A stretch of DNA of 64,000 nt. Source: Lutjanus erythropterus (Eukaryota; Chordata; Actinopteri; Lutjaniformes; Lutjanidae). The first letter of the stretch is position 1, and every line of letters begins with the position of its first letter. The stretch is taken from the NCBI GenBank assembly GCA_020091685.1, contig CM034603.1, forward strand, positions 18,189,584 through 18,253,583. The letters are read 5' to 3'. This document shows positions 26,058-36,463 of the stretch, in pieces. Under the pieces are notes generated by a model. That model did not search any database. It saw only the letters and a program-made list of their open reading frames with translations, and had not been told where the DNA came from. Position numbers and translations under genes: made by a program.

Positions 26058-26539
26058 CAAATGAATACACTTAAGACAAGTGCATCTTCTGAAATACATC
26101 AAATACATTAATCATGCAACATTTTAGCCAAACAATGGTTTGCCAGTAAGCTAACAATTCAAAAATTATTTTAAAGTTGGACATATCAATCTAATCACAT
26201 TAACATTGGGATAAAGGACTAGCAGTATGATATGAAAGCAGATGCTCATAGAGACAACCCCACAGAGAATTGACTCTAAGCCCCGTCCTCATTAGTTACT
26301 GTTTCTACGTCTGACAAGCTTTCCATTGTCACACTCCATGCAATTCACAGCGATAACAGCGGCTGATTTAACCTCAAAATGATATGTATACAGTCTAAAC
26401 AACAGAAACACACTCAGTAACGTGGGGAAGGGACGCACAGGGCCTTTAGATGGCCAGACATGCTAATGTTAGGCACAGTTTAAGTTAGAGGAGATCAAGA
26501 AAAAGTTTAACCCATTCCTCTGATGTTTGCTCTTGTGTA

Positions 26540-26603
26540 GACGTTTTTTCAGCTGAGTTCTATGTAAAGTGCTATATTAAATAAAGTTGAGTTCAGTTGA
26601 CAG
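26540..26603 (+). mobile_element. LINE/SINE-type 3' tail
   Basis: gtaaagtgctatattaaata, then aagttgagttcagttga. The motif GTAAAGTGCTATATTAAATAAAG followed by short iterations is typical of L2-like tails. Only the last 60 bp or so are visible. Confidence 0.5.
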
Positions 26604-26807
26604 GCATGTGGTGCCTAGTTACAATAGCAAAGCTCTGATTGGACAGTTGGCATTTGGAGGAATGACTTAGTGAAGGATCAGTTATGACTTGAATCTGTAG
26701 TTCCCTTCAGCTCTATGGAGACTTGAGCTCTTAGCCAGAAACTTAATAGTTCACTTAGATCATTTTTATTGCTCTCATCAACCTTGTTTGCAGGCAAAGC
26801 AGACAGA

Positions 26808-26978
26808 CACTGCTTGCCTCGAACCAAAGAGCAGACGAGATACAGTTAGCGACTAGCTAGTGAACATAGAGAAGCATTTACTAGCGAGAGCCAGATATTT
26901 TCTCTGAAGAGTTTGTTATCAAACCGGAGCCAAAAGAGTGAATATTGGATTTACATTCATCAGGTGGATAGAAACATG
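26808..26978. repeat. dispersed repeat, copy 2 (partner at 12.7 kb)
   Basis: See the 12730-12900 entry. Shared ordered blocks end in gagtgaatattggatttaca. This copy differs by several small indels. Confidence 0.65.
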
Positions 26979-29282
26979 TTACTCTGTTTCTGTATGTGTA
27001 AACAGGAAACTGGCAACTTAGATTTCATCAGTGTTGTTCCACTGCCACAAGTTTCCAGAAAAATTAACAATTTAGTCTTCACCTTATCTAAGCTAAGATA
27101 CTGAGAAATCACTGCCTCTATCCAAAACTTACTGGATGTACTGAGTCAAGTTTTTTCACAGCCACAGTTCTCAGTTGTTTCAAACCAGGAATGTAACTTG
27201 GCCTCTCTGAGCTAATGATGACCACTTTTAGTGACAGTGTTGCACCGAAACAGTCAGCGTGTGGACTGATAAACCAAAACTGAGGGCTAAAGGTGGCCAA
27301 CAGATGAGTCATCTGAATCAGTGTTGAGTCAGAAGTTCAATATAATCAGTTTAATGAATGATTTGTAGTAAGTAGTAATTTAAAATTATATGTCATGGAT
27401 TTGTGATTATATGATTATGAAGCTGATGGCATAATTAAAACTGTCAAATACATGCAGCACGAATGCATTGTTTCATCATTACAGATGGTTTGGTTTCACT
27501 AAACTGCACTGTGGATTTTCAACACGTGCTAATTACCTTATCAGCGTCTATTCAGCGCTCGGCCGCCAATTCCTCGGAGACCACACTACATGCGTAAACT
27601 GCACACATGCACGGCCGCTGTCCAGTCAATTCTTCACCATTGTCTGTCCTGACAAAGCTGCAGGTCAGGAGTTATCAGCCGGACTGTCAATGTGCTTGTC
27701 TACAGCTGATAACAGAGTGACTAATAGACTGTCACAGTGATACCACTGAAAAGACGTCACACTTAAGTGAGTACAATTTGCTCCTGGCGTTTAACACGTA
27801 TCTCTTACCTGTTGCACTGGCTTGCCTCTGAAGAAGCTGTGATTAGCAGGAAGTCGTGGGATCTGGCCCTGAAGCGCTGAGCCTGACAAGGATGTCTGTC
27901 AGGGGAAATGTCACTGCTGTTTGGCAAGAGTAACGTCATTATACCTGAAGGCCAGAATGATGAAAAACCTTGGGGTAATTGGAGCTCAGATAGATGTTTT
28001 TATTCATGGAGCTTTAGGTCTTTAGCAGGGTACTTGTGTTGGACATTAGTTGTGAAGTGTATAGCATGTATAGTGTAAAATCAAGGGAAAATTCTGTGTT
28101 AGTATGACTCAGTGTGTCATGCCTAAATGATCCATTTTAGAGCAAAAAGAAAAAATAAACCAAATGGTTAAAGATTGCTGCACCAGAAAAATATGTGCAA
28201 TTATGAAAATATTAAAGTAAATGATGTGTTAAATTATTCTAACATGCATTTAACTCCAAGTGTTATTACTTGGTGTGGTCCGCCATTCATGAAAATATGT
28301 AACTTTAATGCAGCCACAGGACATGATGCATGTCAAATGTGAAGCAGAAGAGCTGAGAGCTGAATAACATTAATGTTCATTCATTTGCTTAGATGCTTTT
28401 GCCAGAAGTGACACACAAATGAGGTTCAATCCAAGCCACAGTGGTACAGAGAGGCTTTCATTAGAAGGTTGCAAGTGCATCAGGTAAAAACATTTCAAGT
28501 TCATCATTTTCTTTTCTTAAAAGAGATAGAGAAAACATTTGTTTAAAGTTGACATCCCCCATTGTGGTTGTTTTTCTTTGGGCGGACAAAGGAGCTTTTC
28601 TCCGAGATTATATTCCAAAAGACAGACTCATGCAGTCATAATTCCTACAATACATATTGTTTTGAATGGGATTAATAGTCTGAAAATGCAGTTGACTGGA
28701 AATCAATTGTTTTGTTTTGTTTCCCAGCAGTACAGTAATTAATACATCATTGAATATTGGAGGCAGCTGCCTCTCTGCCACTGCTTTTGTATAAACCTCA
28801 GTCAGAGCAGGTGCAACTATGTCAGTGTTCTTTCTATGATACTTGAAGCCATCAACACCTGTGACTTACCAGACTCTAATAAACTTTAATAAAATAGCCT
28901 TCAGACTCATCTATAGATGTGTCTGAAGGAAAGAACAGGGGAAATGTGGGAAGATCAATTTTTATGGAAAAAAAGTTCCTTATATTTGCTTTCATCTACA
29001 GATATCTCTGATTTGTATAAATTCTCATAGAAACTTTTGGTAAATCAATTGTTGGTATTACATAACTGGGTTTGTATACATATTTTCTGCAAATTTATAG
29101 ATGCATCTGTTTAATAATTCTGAACGGCTCCAGTTCCAGAAGTGAAATCCCATTAATTCAAGCCACTGACTTTTCAAAAAATCCTTTTTACAAAGAATTC
29201 TAAGCCTGGAACTAAGAAAACCAACTACAAGATGAATCGTGACTATAAAACATTTGGAACATAAAAGGTTTGGAAAACTCTT
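26979..29282. other. no gene recognised
   Basis: About 2.3 kb without recognisable coding content. A minus-strand frame at 29058-29315 is unassigned. Confidence 0.45.
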
Positions 29283-29673
29283 AGTTGCAGATTTGGTTTT
29301 GCAGATACCAGCCATAGAGATGTATGCCTCCTCACCACTATAATGGAACTAGATGGCACTCGGCTCATGAAGCTAGTGCCAAAAAATACATTTGAAAAAT
29401 TTAACAAGTTTTGTAGGAACTATTTTCTCCCTGCAGTGGAACCTACCAGAACTACTTTCTTTCAGACACAAAGAAAATAGTTCCTACATGAAACTGCTCA
29501 CAACAAGGTTTGTGGATTTTCGTCAGTAACCGGGTCGTGACTTCTGGAAAGAGACTTTGCTGTTGAGTTTTTCAAAACTCAGCTCACACCAGAACAATCT
29601 AGATGGATAAATTGCACTGCAAGTTGGAGGAAAAATATGTATTTTTGAGTTTAGGTTGAGCTGTCCCTTTAAA
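29283..29673. mobile_element. family E element, left-truncated
   Basis: Homologous to the copy at 32.4 kb: ccagccatagagatg, ataatggaactagatgg, gccaaaaaatacatttgaaa, ttcctacatgaaactgctca, tctggaaagagac, then aacaatctagatggataaat. It ends gagctgtccctttaa, the right terminus with TTAA. The left terminus is absent. It contains a perfect 17-bp inverted repeat, 29412-29428 against 29472-29488. Confidence 0.7.
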
Positions 29674-31127
29674 AAACAGCGTTTCAGAAAGGGATGTCAT
29701 TGTTGCTGTGTTGAAAACATAACAGAAATAGCAGAAAGTCATTAGCCATTGATGGGTTTACAGTCTTTCTCAGAACAGAGTTGATATCTTGCGGATGTGT
29801 GGCTTCTACAGGTACATATATCATAATAACAAACTCTTATAACTTGTGGTAAGTCTACATTGGATGGTTACGACATGATGGATGACAATCTAAATCTTCG
29901 ATACAGAATATGAATGGGATTTTCACTGCCGGAACCTCAATGTCGAGCTCTGTAACAACCTCTTTGTGCCTGTTATGGGGGAGACCCACTCTCAAAGTCT
30001 TTGTTCCTGAACAGGGTGCCAGTGGTGCACCATACCCGCCTCTGGCTCTGCTGCACACACCCTGCAGATCACTCCTGGTGTGTGTGTATTGGCACAGAGG
30101 TGGAAAACACTGTTCCAACACATGAACATACATGCAAACAAATCGAATATAGTAACCTGGACTACAAAGCTACACACACTTTCTCTCTGTCTTTATGTCC
30201 CTCTCTCTCCTCATATGAATGATAAAAGCCATCAGGACTTTGGTAGTGCTTATATTTAGCTGCTGCAGTCCCCCACCACCCCCCCACCCCCTTTTTTTTT
30301 TTTTAATGTAGTGACGTCTTCCGCGGTCTCCCCCAGCTGTTTTATCAAGTCATTCTGCTAGGCAGGCAACCCCGCACTGCTGCATTATTCATACTCTGCT
30401 ATAGAGACGGGGGAATCGGAAGTCCCGACCACCACTTTGATGACATGCAAAGAAGGGGGAAAGACTCTCTGCAACGTTTACATCTGCTGTCACCTGTGCT
30501 TTCCCCGCCACTGTGATCATCAAGTGGAACACAGGAATCGTAAATGAGACTGCACAAGTGTGTGGGGGGGCTGTTGCGCAGGGGTGGCGGGATTTGGGGT
30601 GGGTAAATGGATGCTTACATGTATGTGCATGGGTATTTAGATCAGGCATGTACGTGTGATTGCACGTGCACGGAAGATCAAATTTTATTTAATGTTATTT
30701 TTTCCCTCTGGTATTGCATTTATGCAATACGTTCATTAAAACCATTCATCATTCTCACGGCTGTGGGTTTCCCTTGTACAGGCAGAATATAAAAAAAAAA
30801 CTCACAGCTCCCTTCTGCACTATAAATATCTTTCATGGTGAAACACCCTCCTAAGGCTTTGTCAGAGACAAATCTAACCACCAGCTCGGATAAAATATGT
30901 CTACGTACATTATCAGGTAATTACATAATCTGAACACTCCGACAAGGCGACGGATGTGATGGAAAAATGAAAACTGTGTGTCCCTCATACATCATATTCC
31001 TCAAAGTCTGGGTGCCGCTTAGGTTTGATAGAGATTCTGGCTGTAAGGAATGTGGCTGATCCTCCATCATAGAGATTTTTTTGTCAGTCTAATGTCATAA
31101 TAGAAATACAGCAAAGCCGAACAGATT
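29674..31127. other. no gene recognised
   Basis: Includes a C-rich then T-rich tract at 30268-30304. Frames at 29855-30222 overlap on both strands and are unassigned. Confidence 0.45.
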
Positions 31128-31143
31128 ACACACACACACACAC

Positions 31144-31176
<33 letters not shown>
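31128..31176. repeat. CA dinucleotide microsatellite
   Basis: (CA)n with one CCTA interruption near 31143. Confidence 0.95.
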
Positions 31177-31177
<1 letters not shown>

Positions 31178-31865
31178 CAAAGGTAATGCTCCAGGAGTGA
31201 AGGCATGCATGAAACTCTGATGTAAAAGTAGGCAAGTAACGGTGTGACTGACTGTGTGTTTGAAGATTTGCGCGTTTGCATAAATGGGTGAGCTTGATTG
31301 ACAGCGTGAGTTCTGGTGTTGACTCAGTGTGATTGAGTTGGAGATGTGAGTGCACTCTGCTGGCAGAGTTCTCCATTTGTCACCATCTTGAGCTGTGAGA
31401 TGGGCCGGCAGGCGCCCGTCGGACCGGAGAGCTCCTGTCTGCCTCTCCGTAATCCCGCTCTTAGCATGTGCGGGCACGTCTGCGGCCCCCAAGAACGCCC
31501 ATCTCATTGAAACTAATCCATTGATCCCTCGTCGTGTGTCAGTCACAAAAGCGGTTAGAGCTATGAGCTACGGAGCGATGCCATGTCAAGTGTGGCCCTC
31601 AAAGCTCAGGAATCCATAGTGTGAAAGTGATCGGGGATGCAAAAGGTCTGATGATGGCTCAAGGTATGTGTGGCGTGCAGAGGACGATGAAAAAGATGTT
31701 TTTGTGATTATTATTGAAACGTTTCTCTTATTAGCTATGTTTATACAGACAACATTTCTTCAATCTGATTGAAATCAGTCTGATTTGAAATTCCGACATA
31801 AAGGAGCAATATGCAGCAATTACGCATCTAAAAAGGAGTACTGCAGTCCAAATAATTAATTGGAG
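31177..31865. other. no gene recognised; CpG-richer block 31260-31620
   Basis: This stretch is richer in GC and CpG than its flanks and has a homeodomain-like and POU-like patchwork (ttgcataaat, ttgattgaca). It is a candidate regulatory block. No exon signature was found. Confidence 0.35.
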
Positions 31866-31923
31866 CCATAGATGGTATATTAAATAGGTTGAAATCCTAT
31901 TTAATATACTGTACAATCTATGG
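31866..31923. repeat. compact inverted repeat (hairpin)
   Basis: A 14-bp perfect stem gtatattaaatagg (31875-31888) and its inverse (31896-31909) surround a 7-nt loop. An outer ccatagat/atctatgg pair adds to it after a bulge. The neighbouring sequence (ggagcaatatgcagcaatta, tactgcagtccaaa) suggests it lies inside a fish repeat. Confidence 0.8.
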
Positions 31924-32378
31924 TTGAAGTGAGTGGCGGTCAGGAACACCGCAGGAGCACAGGTTGCATTGTAAACAATCTTGTAAACTGACAACAACAG
32001 TTATTCCTTGACTGTAAATTGATCAGCTGTTTATAACTGTTGATTGTCTGTCAATGCAAAGGTAAGTCTGTTATCCTGAACAAAAAGCCCAATGCTCTGA
32101 AAATACACACTCTGGACTCTGTCTGTCTCACTGCCTGCCAGACTCCATTAACATATTGCTCAGTTAAACCATTATAAACATCCACACCTTCTACAAGATT
32201 ATAAATGATCTCTTATGATTCATAAACAGAAATGACACTTGTTCGTAACATGTCACCCACCCCGCCATGGGGCAGACATGCACAGATTATCAAAGGTTTA
32301 CATCAGCCCACACAATCCATTTGGAAATTGTGTTATTGTGAATATGACAAAAGTGAGTATGACTAATAGCACATTTTA

Positions 32379-33743
32379 TTAAAGGCATAGTTCACCCCAA
32401 AATCAAAAAGTAACTCTTACCTGTAGTGTTGTTTATCAGTATAGATAGCTTTGGTGTGATTTGCAGAGTTATGAATATATCAGCCATAGAGATGCCATGG
32501 AGATGTTTGTCTTCTCTCCAATATAATGGGACTAGGTGGTACTTGGCTTGTGGTGCTCAAAGCACCAAAAAATACATTTGAAAAATTCCAAAATGCGGTT
32601 TCTTTTCAGAAACTATGACCTGATTATGCAAGATAATCCACAGAGGAAATATTTTCTGTCTACTGAACTATACCTGCCATTTGTATCACCGCACTAACTA
32701 GCTCAGTGGTACCAATGTTACAATTCAGCTGAGCAGGACGGCATTAATGTTAACATCCTGTGTTGTCGCAAGCTCAAGCCTCTTGTCCATGAGTAGATGC
32801 ACGCTTTCTGCAGGTGATACTGTTTGCAGGTGTAGGTCAGTAGACAGAAAAGAGTGGGGTTGTTCTGATACCAGTATCCGAAAATGTCTTTGATATGGCC
32901 TAAAACGCAGCATCAGGTATCAGTGAGTATGCAAATCTGTGCACCAATCCATTATCATGAACTTTGTTAGCCACAAAATGGGATCCTGCGACTTCCCAGC
33001 AGCGTCTCATATGCCAGATTTCATGGTCAGTGGTGGATAGAAATGCCAGCTTTACCTTAACATCAGATCATGTTGCAAAGTTATTGTAGGCAGCTCATGG
33101 TCACCAGGAGGTCTCTGCAGTCTGTGTCAGGAGGAGGAATAATCCAGTTTATTGTCTATTTCCCAGTCAGAGTTTCTCCTGGAGTTGTTGTGTTTTGGCA
33201 GACCTACACTGCAAACCTGAATGACGAAGTTATTAACGGCACTGTGAGCCCTCTGTGTATATATTGTAGCATTTATTTGCTGACTTGGTTTGGTTTTGCA
33301 GAAATCTTCTGTAAAACCTGGAGCAGACTTTTTGAGTTGTCTTTCTTCTGTGATTTTTTTAGGCACTGGTATTGGAACGGTACTGGACACTGGCCAGTAT
33401 GCAAAGTTCAGGAATCAAAATTGGTATAGGGAAGGAAAGTAATGGTATCAAAACATTTCTAGTAAATAATTCCTACATGAAACTGCTCACACCCAGGTCT
33501 TTATCCATTTTATGATTTCTGGAAAGAGACATGGCTGTTGGGTTTTTCAAATTGATTTTCTTGGCACCTTGAGCACCACAACAAAACACTATCTAGTTCC
33601 ATTATATTCGAGAGAAGGCAAACATCTCTATGGATGAGAGCTCCAAAACTCACAACACATCAAAACAATCTAGATGGATAAATAGCACTTGAGGTAAGAG
33701 AAAAACGGTGTATCCTTGATTTGGGGATGAACTCTCCCTTTAA
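32379..33743. mobile_element. family E TTAA-flanked foldback element, complete ends
   Basis: Left end TTAA, aggcatagttcaccccaaaa. Right end tttggggatgaactctccct, TTAA. Arms of more than 200 bp fold back: ccatagagatg, ataatgggactaggtgg, ggtgctcaaagcacc and atttgaaaaat on the left are inverted between about 33540 and 33640. The roughly 750-bp middle is probably partly a second insertion. It contains ctgataccagtatccga near 32856 and ggcactggtattggaacggt near 33362, which resemble the ends of a common fish hAT repeat. No transposase is encoded. Confidence 0.75.
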
Positions 33744-34519
33744 TGATATGTTTGTTTATGACGAAAGCCTGAGCAAGACAGTCATGAAATACCACCAGGA
33801 AGCGTCATTTATCATCCTCTGCTTTTCTAACGTCTGAGGACAGTTTTTTTCCCCTCTCGTTATATATCGCGTCTAGGAATAAAACCCAAATATAAAGTGA
33901 TATAAGATGATTTATGAAAGAGGCTCATTGGAGAGTAGGGCAATGAAAATGCCATCCGCCTGAAAATCTAATAAGCATCCTCTCTGAATCGGCAAATGAG
34001 GTGGTGGTATGTACAGGAAGCCTTTCACAGGATGATCATGTATTAAACAGACTTCCCCTCCTCAAATATTCATGGGCAGAGATTTACTCATTAATCTTTC
34101 ATTATCTCCTATCTCTCTATTTTGCATACATCAGGAGCTTGGAACTGTTATTGGTTACAGTCACCTTCATTTCACAATTTCCTACGTGAGGCTGCTCACA
34201 GTTTTCGTGCTCGTCGTGTTGCCTACACCCAGCAGATAATGAGGCAACTCAATATTCGACTTTCTCATGTTGTCGTCACTTGTCTCTGTCTGTGTTCGAA
34301 ATTAAGTTTGAAGGTTTTGTGATTAAAGAGTGAGTGGGAGAGGAGTTTAGGTGACCACGCATCAACAGGCTCACTGAAGCTTAACAGGATCTCTACATCA
34401 GCACAGATGTTTGCTCATTTCTGTTGGTGCACCTGCAGTGTGTGAGTGTGACCCATCTGTGAGACAAACAGGCAGAAAGAGCACTCAGATTCTCAGTGAT
34501 GTTGATTGGTTTTCAAAGC
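33744..34519. other. no gene recognised
   Basis: AT-rich. It includes a forkhead-like tgtttgtttatgac at about 33751. No coding content. Confidence 0.45.
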
Positions 34520-34600
34520 AGTGACTCCCCAGGATCCACAGGTGGTCATGTGAGTGGGTCCCCAATAAAATGTGTGTTTTTTTTGGCAAAATGTAGTGTT
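34520..34600. repeat. dispersed repeat, copy 2 (partner at 20.0 kb)
   Basis: agtgactccccaggatccac, aggtgg, gtgggtcccca, taaaatgtgtgttttt and tgtagtgt align with 19977-20072. Confidence 0.75.
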
Positions 34601-34675
34601 AAATTTGAATTAATGTGCATTGAAAATGTATCCTTTAAAATTGAAGTAATGAATTAATTATATGACAAAATCCCC

Positions 34676-35583
34676 CATATGAATCCAGTTCTGTTCATTA
34701 TTTTTATGGACAGAATTTCTAGGCACAGCCGGGGGCTGGAGGTGGTCCGGTTTGGGGACCACAGCATCTCATCTCTGCTTTTCGCAGATAATGTTGTCCT
34801 GTTGGCTCCTTCGAACCAGGACCTTCAGCAGGTACTGGTGCCGAATTCCGAAGCAGCTGGGATGAGAATCGGCACCTCCAAGTCCGAGGCCATGGTTCTC
34901 AACCGGAAAAAGGTGGCTTGCCCCCTCCGAGTCGGAGGAGAACTCCTGCCTCAAGTGGAGGAGTTCAGGTATCTTGGGGTCTTGTTCACGAGTGAGGGGA
35001 GGATGGAGCGTGAGATTGACAGATGGATCGGTGCAGCAGCAGCAGTAATCCGGTCGTTGTAACGATCTGTCGTGGGAAAGAAGGAGCTGAGCCGAAAGGC
35101 AAAGCTCTCGATTTACCGGTCAATCTACGTTCCTACCCTCACTGATGGTCATGAACTTTGGATCATGACCGAAAGAACAAGATCTCAGATACAAGTGGCT
35201 GAAATGAGTTTCCTCCGCAGGGTGGCGGGGCGCTCCCTTAGAGATAGGGTGAGGAGCTCTGTCACCCGGGTGGAGCTCGGAGTAGAGCCGCTGCTCCTCC
35301 ACGTCAAAAGGAGCCAGCTGAGGTGGCTCGGGCATCTATATCGGATGCCTCCTGGATGCCTCCCTGGGGAGGTGTTCCGGGCATGCCCCACCGGGAGGAG
35401 GCCCCGGGGAAGACCCAGGACATGCTGGAGGGACTATGTCACTTGGCTGGCCTGGGAACGCCTTGGGATCCTCCTGGAAGACCTGGAGGAAGTGTCCAGG
35501 GAGAGGGAAGTCTGGGCATCTCTGCTTAGACTGCTGCCACCGTGACCCGGTCCCGGATAAGCAGAAGAAGATGAAGATGAAGT
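34676..35583 (+). mobile_element. Rex3-like (RTE clade) LINE, 5'-truncated, inactive
   Basis: Only the 3' end of the reverse transcriptase ORF is present, starting at PVLFIIFMDRISR and running through LLFADNVVLLA and SKSEAMVLNRKKV to EEFRYLGVLFTSEGRMEREI. After an in-frame stop (TAA, 35060-35062) the same frame continues with KKELSRKAKLSIYRSIYVPT, SQLRWLGHLYRMPPG, RRPRGRPRTCWRDYV and WASLLRLLPP to the natural end near 35545. The 3' untranslated end, ggataagcagaagaagatga and so on, resembles the GATG-type tail of Rex3. The catalytic FADD box reads FADN (aat at 34790-34792). 5' truncation, the nonsense codon and the lost aspartate each rule out activity. Rex3 is inferred from the tail and the peptide; another RTE-like family is possible. 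Confidence 0.8.
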
Positions 35584-35804
35584 AAAAGTGTTTGATGGCC
35601 AACAATATGTTTGATTTTTTCCTTTAGTGGCATTTTAAATTGTTTTCCTTCTCCTTATTATTTAGGGAAAAAACAGGATTTCACTTTGCATGAGATGTAT
35701 ATGATGAATAAATAGGGTCACCATACCTTGCAACATCATTACAGGAAGAACACACTTCTATCTGTCAATATGGCCGCTGGTGCACCAATAAAAATGATCA
35801 AACA

Positions 35805-36463
35805 CAGTGGTGGAGGAAGTGCTCAGATCCTTTACTTAAGTAAAAGTACCAAGTTCTACAGTCATACAAATACAGAGGCATCATCAGTAATTTATCAAAA
35901 GTAAAAGTACTTGTTCTGCAGAAAAATGGACCCTGAGGTTGATAGATAACTATACTATTAGGTTAATTTCACTGTTCAGCTGGTCAGGGTGGAGCTTGTT
36001 TGAACTACTTTATATATCTCTTTGGAGCCTTTTGGCTTCCAACTGAAAAGATGGCATCCCTCAGAGAGTGACAAGATAAATCTGAAGAGTCATGAGATGA
36101 TTAAAGGGGAACAAAAGAGCAAAAACAAAATACTGCTACACACATTTGTGTTCATTTTCTTTTGAATATTCCCTATTAGTTTATTGTGAAATATTGGACA
36201 ATTGGATACGATTAATATTGAATTTTTGGTCCTGGACATTTAGGACAAGCCAAAATGATTTGGAACTACATGTTTATTATTTAATTAGGCAATGTATTAT
36301 GTAAGTTTATCATATGTTTTTGAGCAAAAATGTAAAATATCTCCTTCTGAAAGGTAGTGGAGTATAATTATAAAGTGACAGAAAATAGAAATACTCAAAT
36401 ACAGGTCCTTAAAAATTGTACCAGTACATGAGTAACTGTACTTAGTTATTTTTTCCACCGCTG
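35805..36463. mobile_element. hAT-like MITE with CAGTGGTGGA ends
   Basis: Left end cagtggtggaggaagtgctc, followed by agatcctttacttaagtaaa. Right end gtaactgtacttagttattt, then ttccaccgctg. The ends form an imperfect terminal inverted repeat. The interior agtaaaagtacttgttctgc is typical of a very common teleost repeat. No coding content. I could not find a matching 8-bp flanking duplication. Confidence 0.7.
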
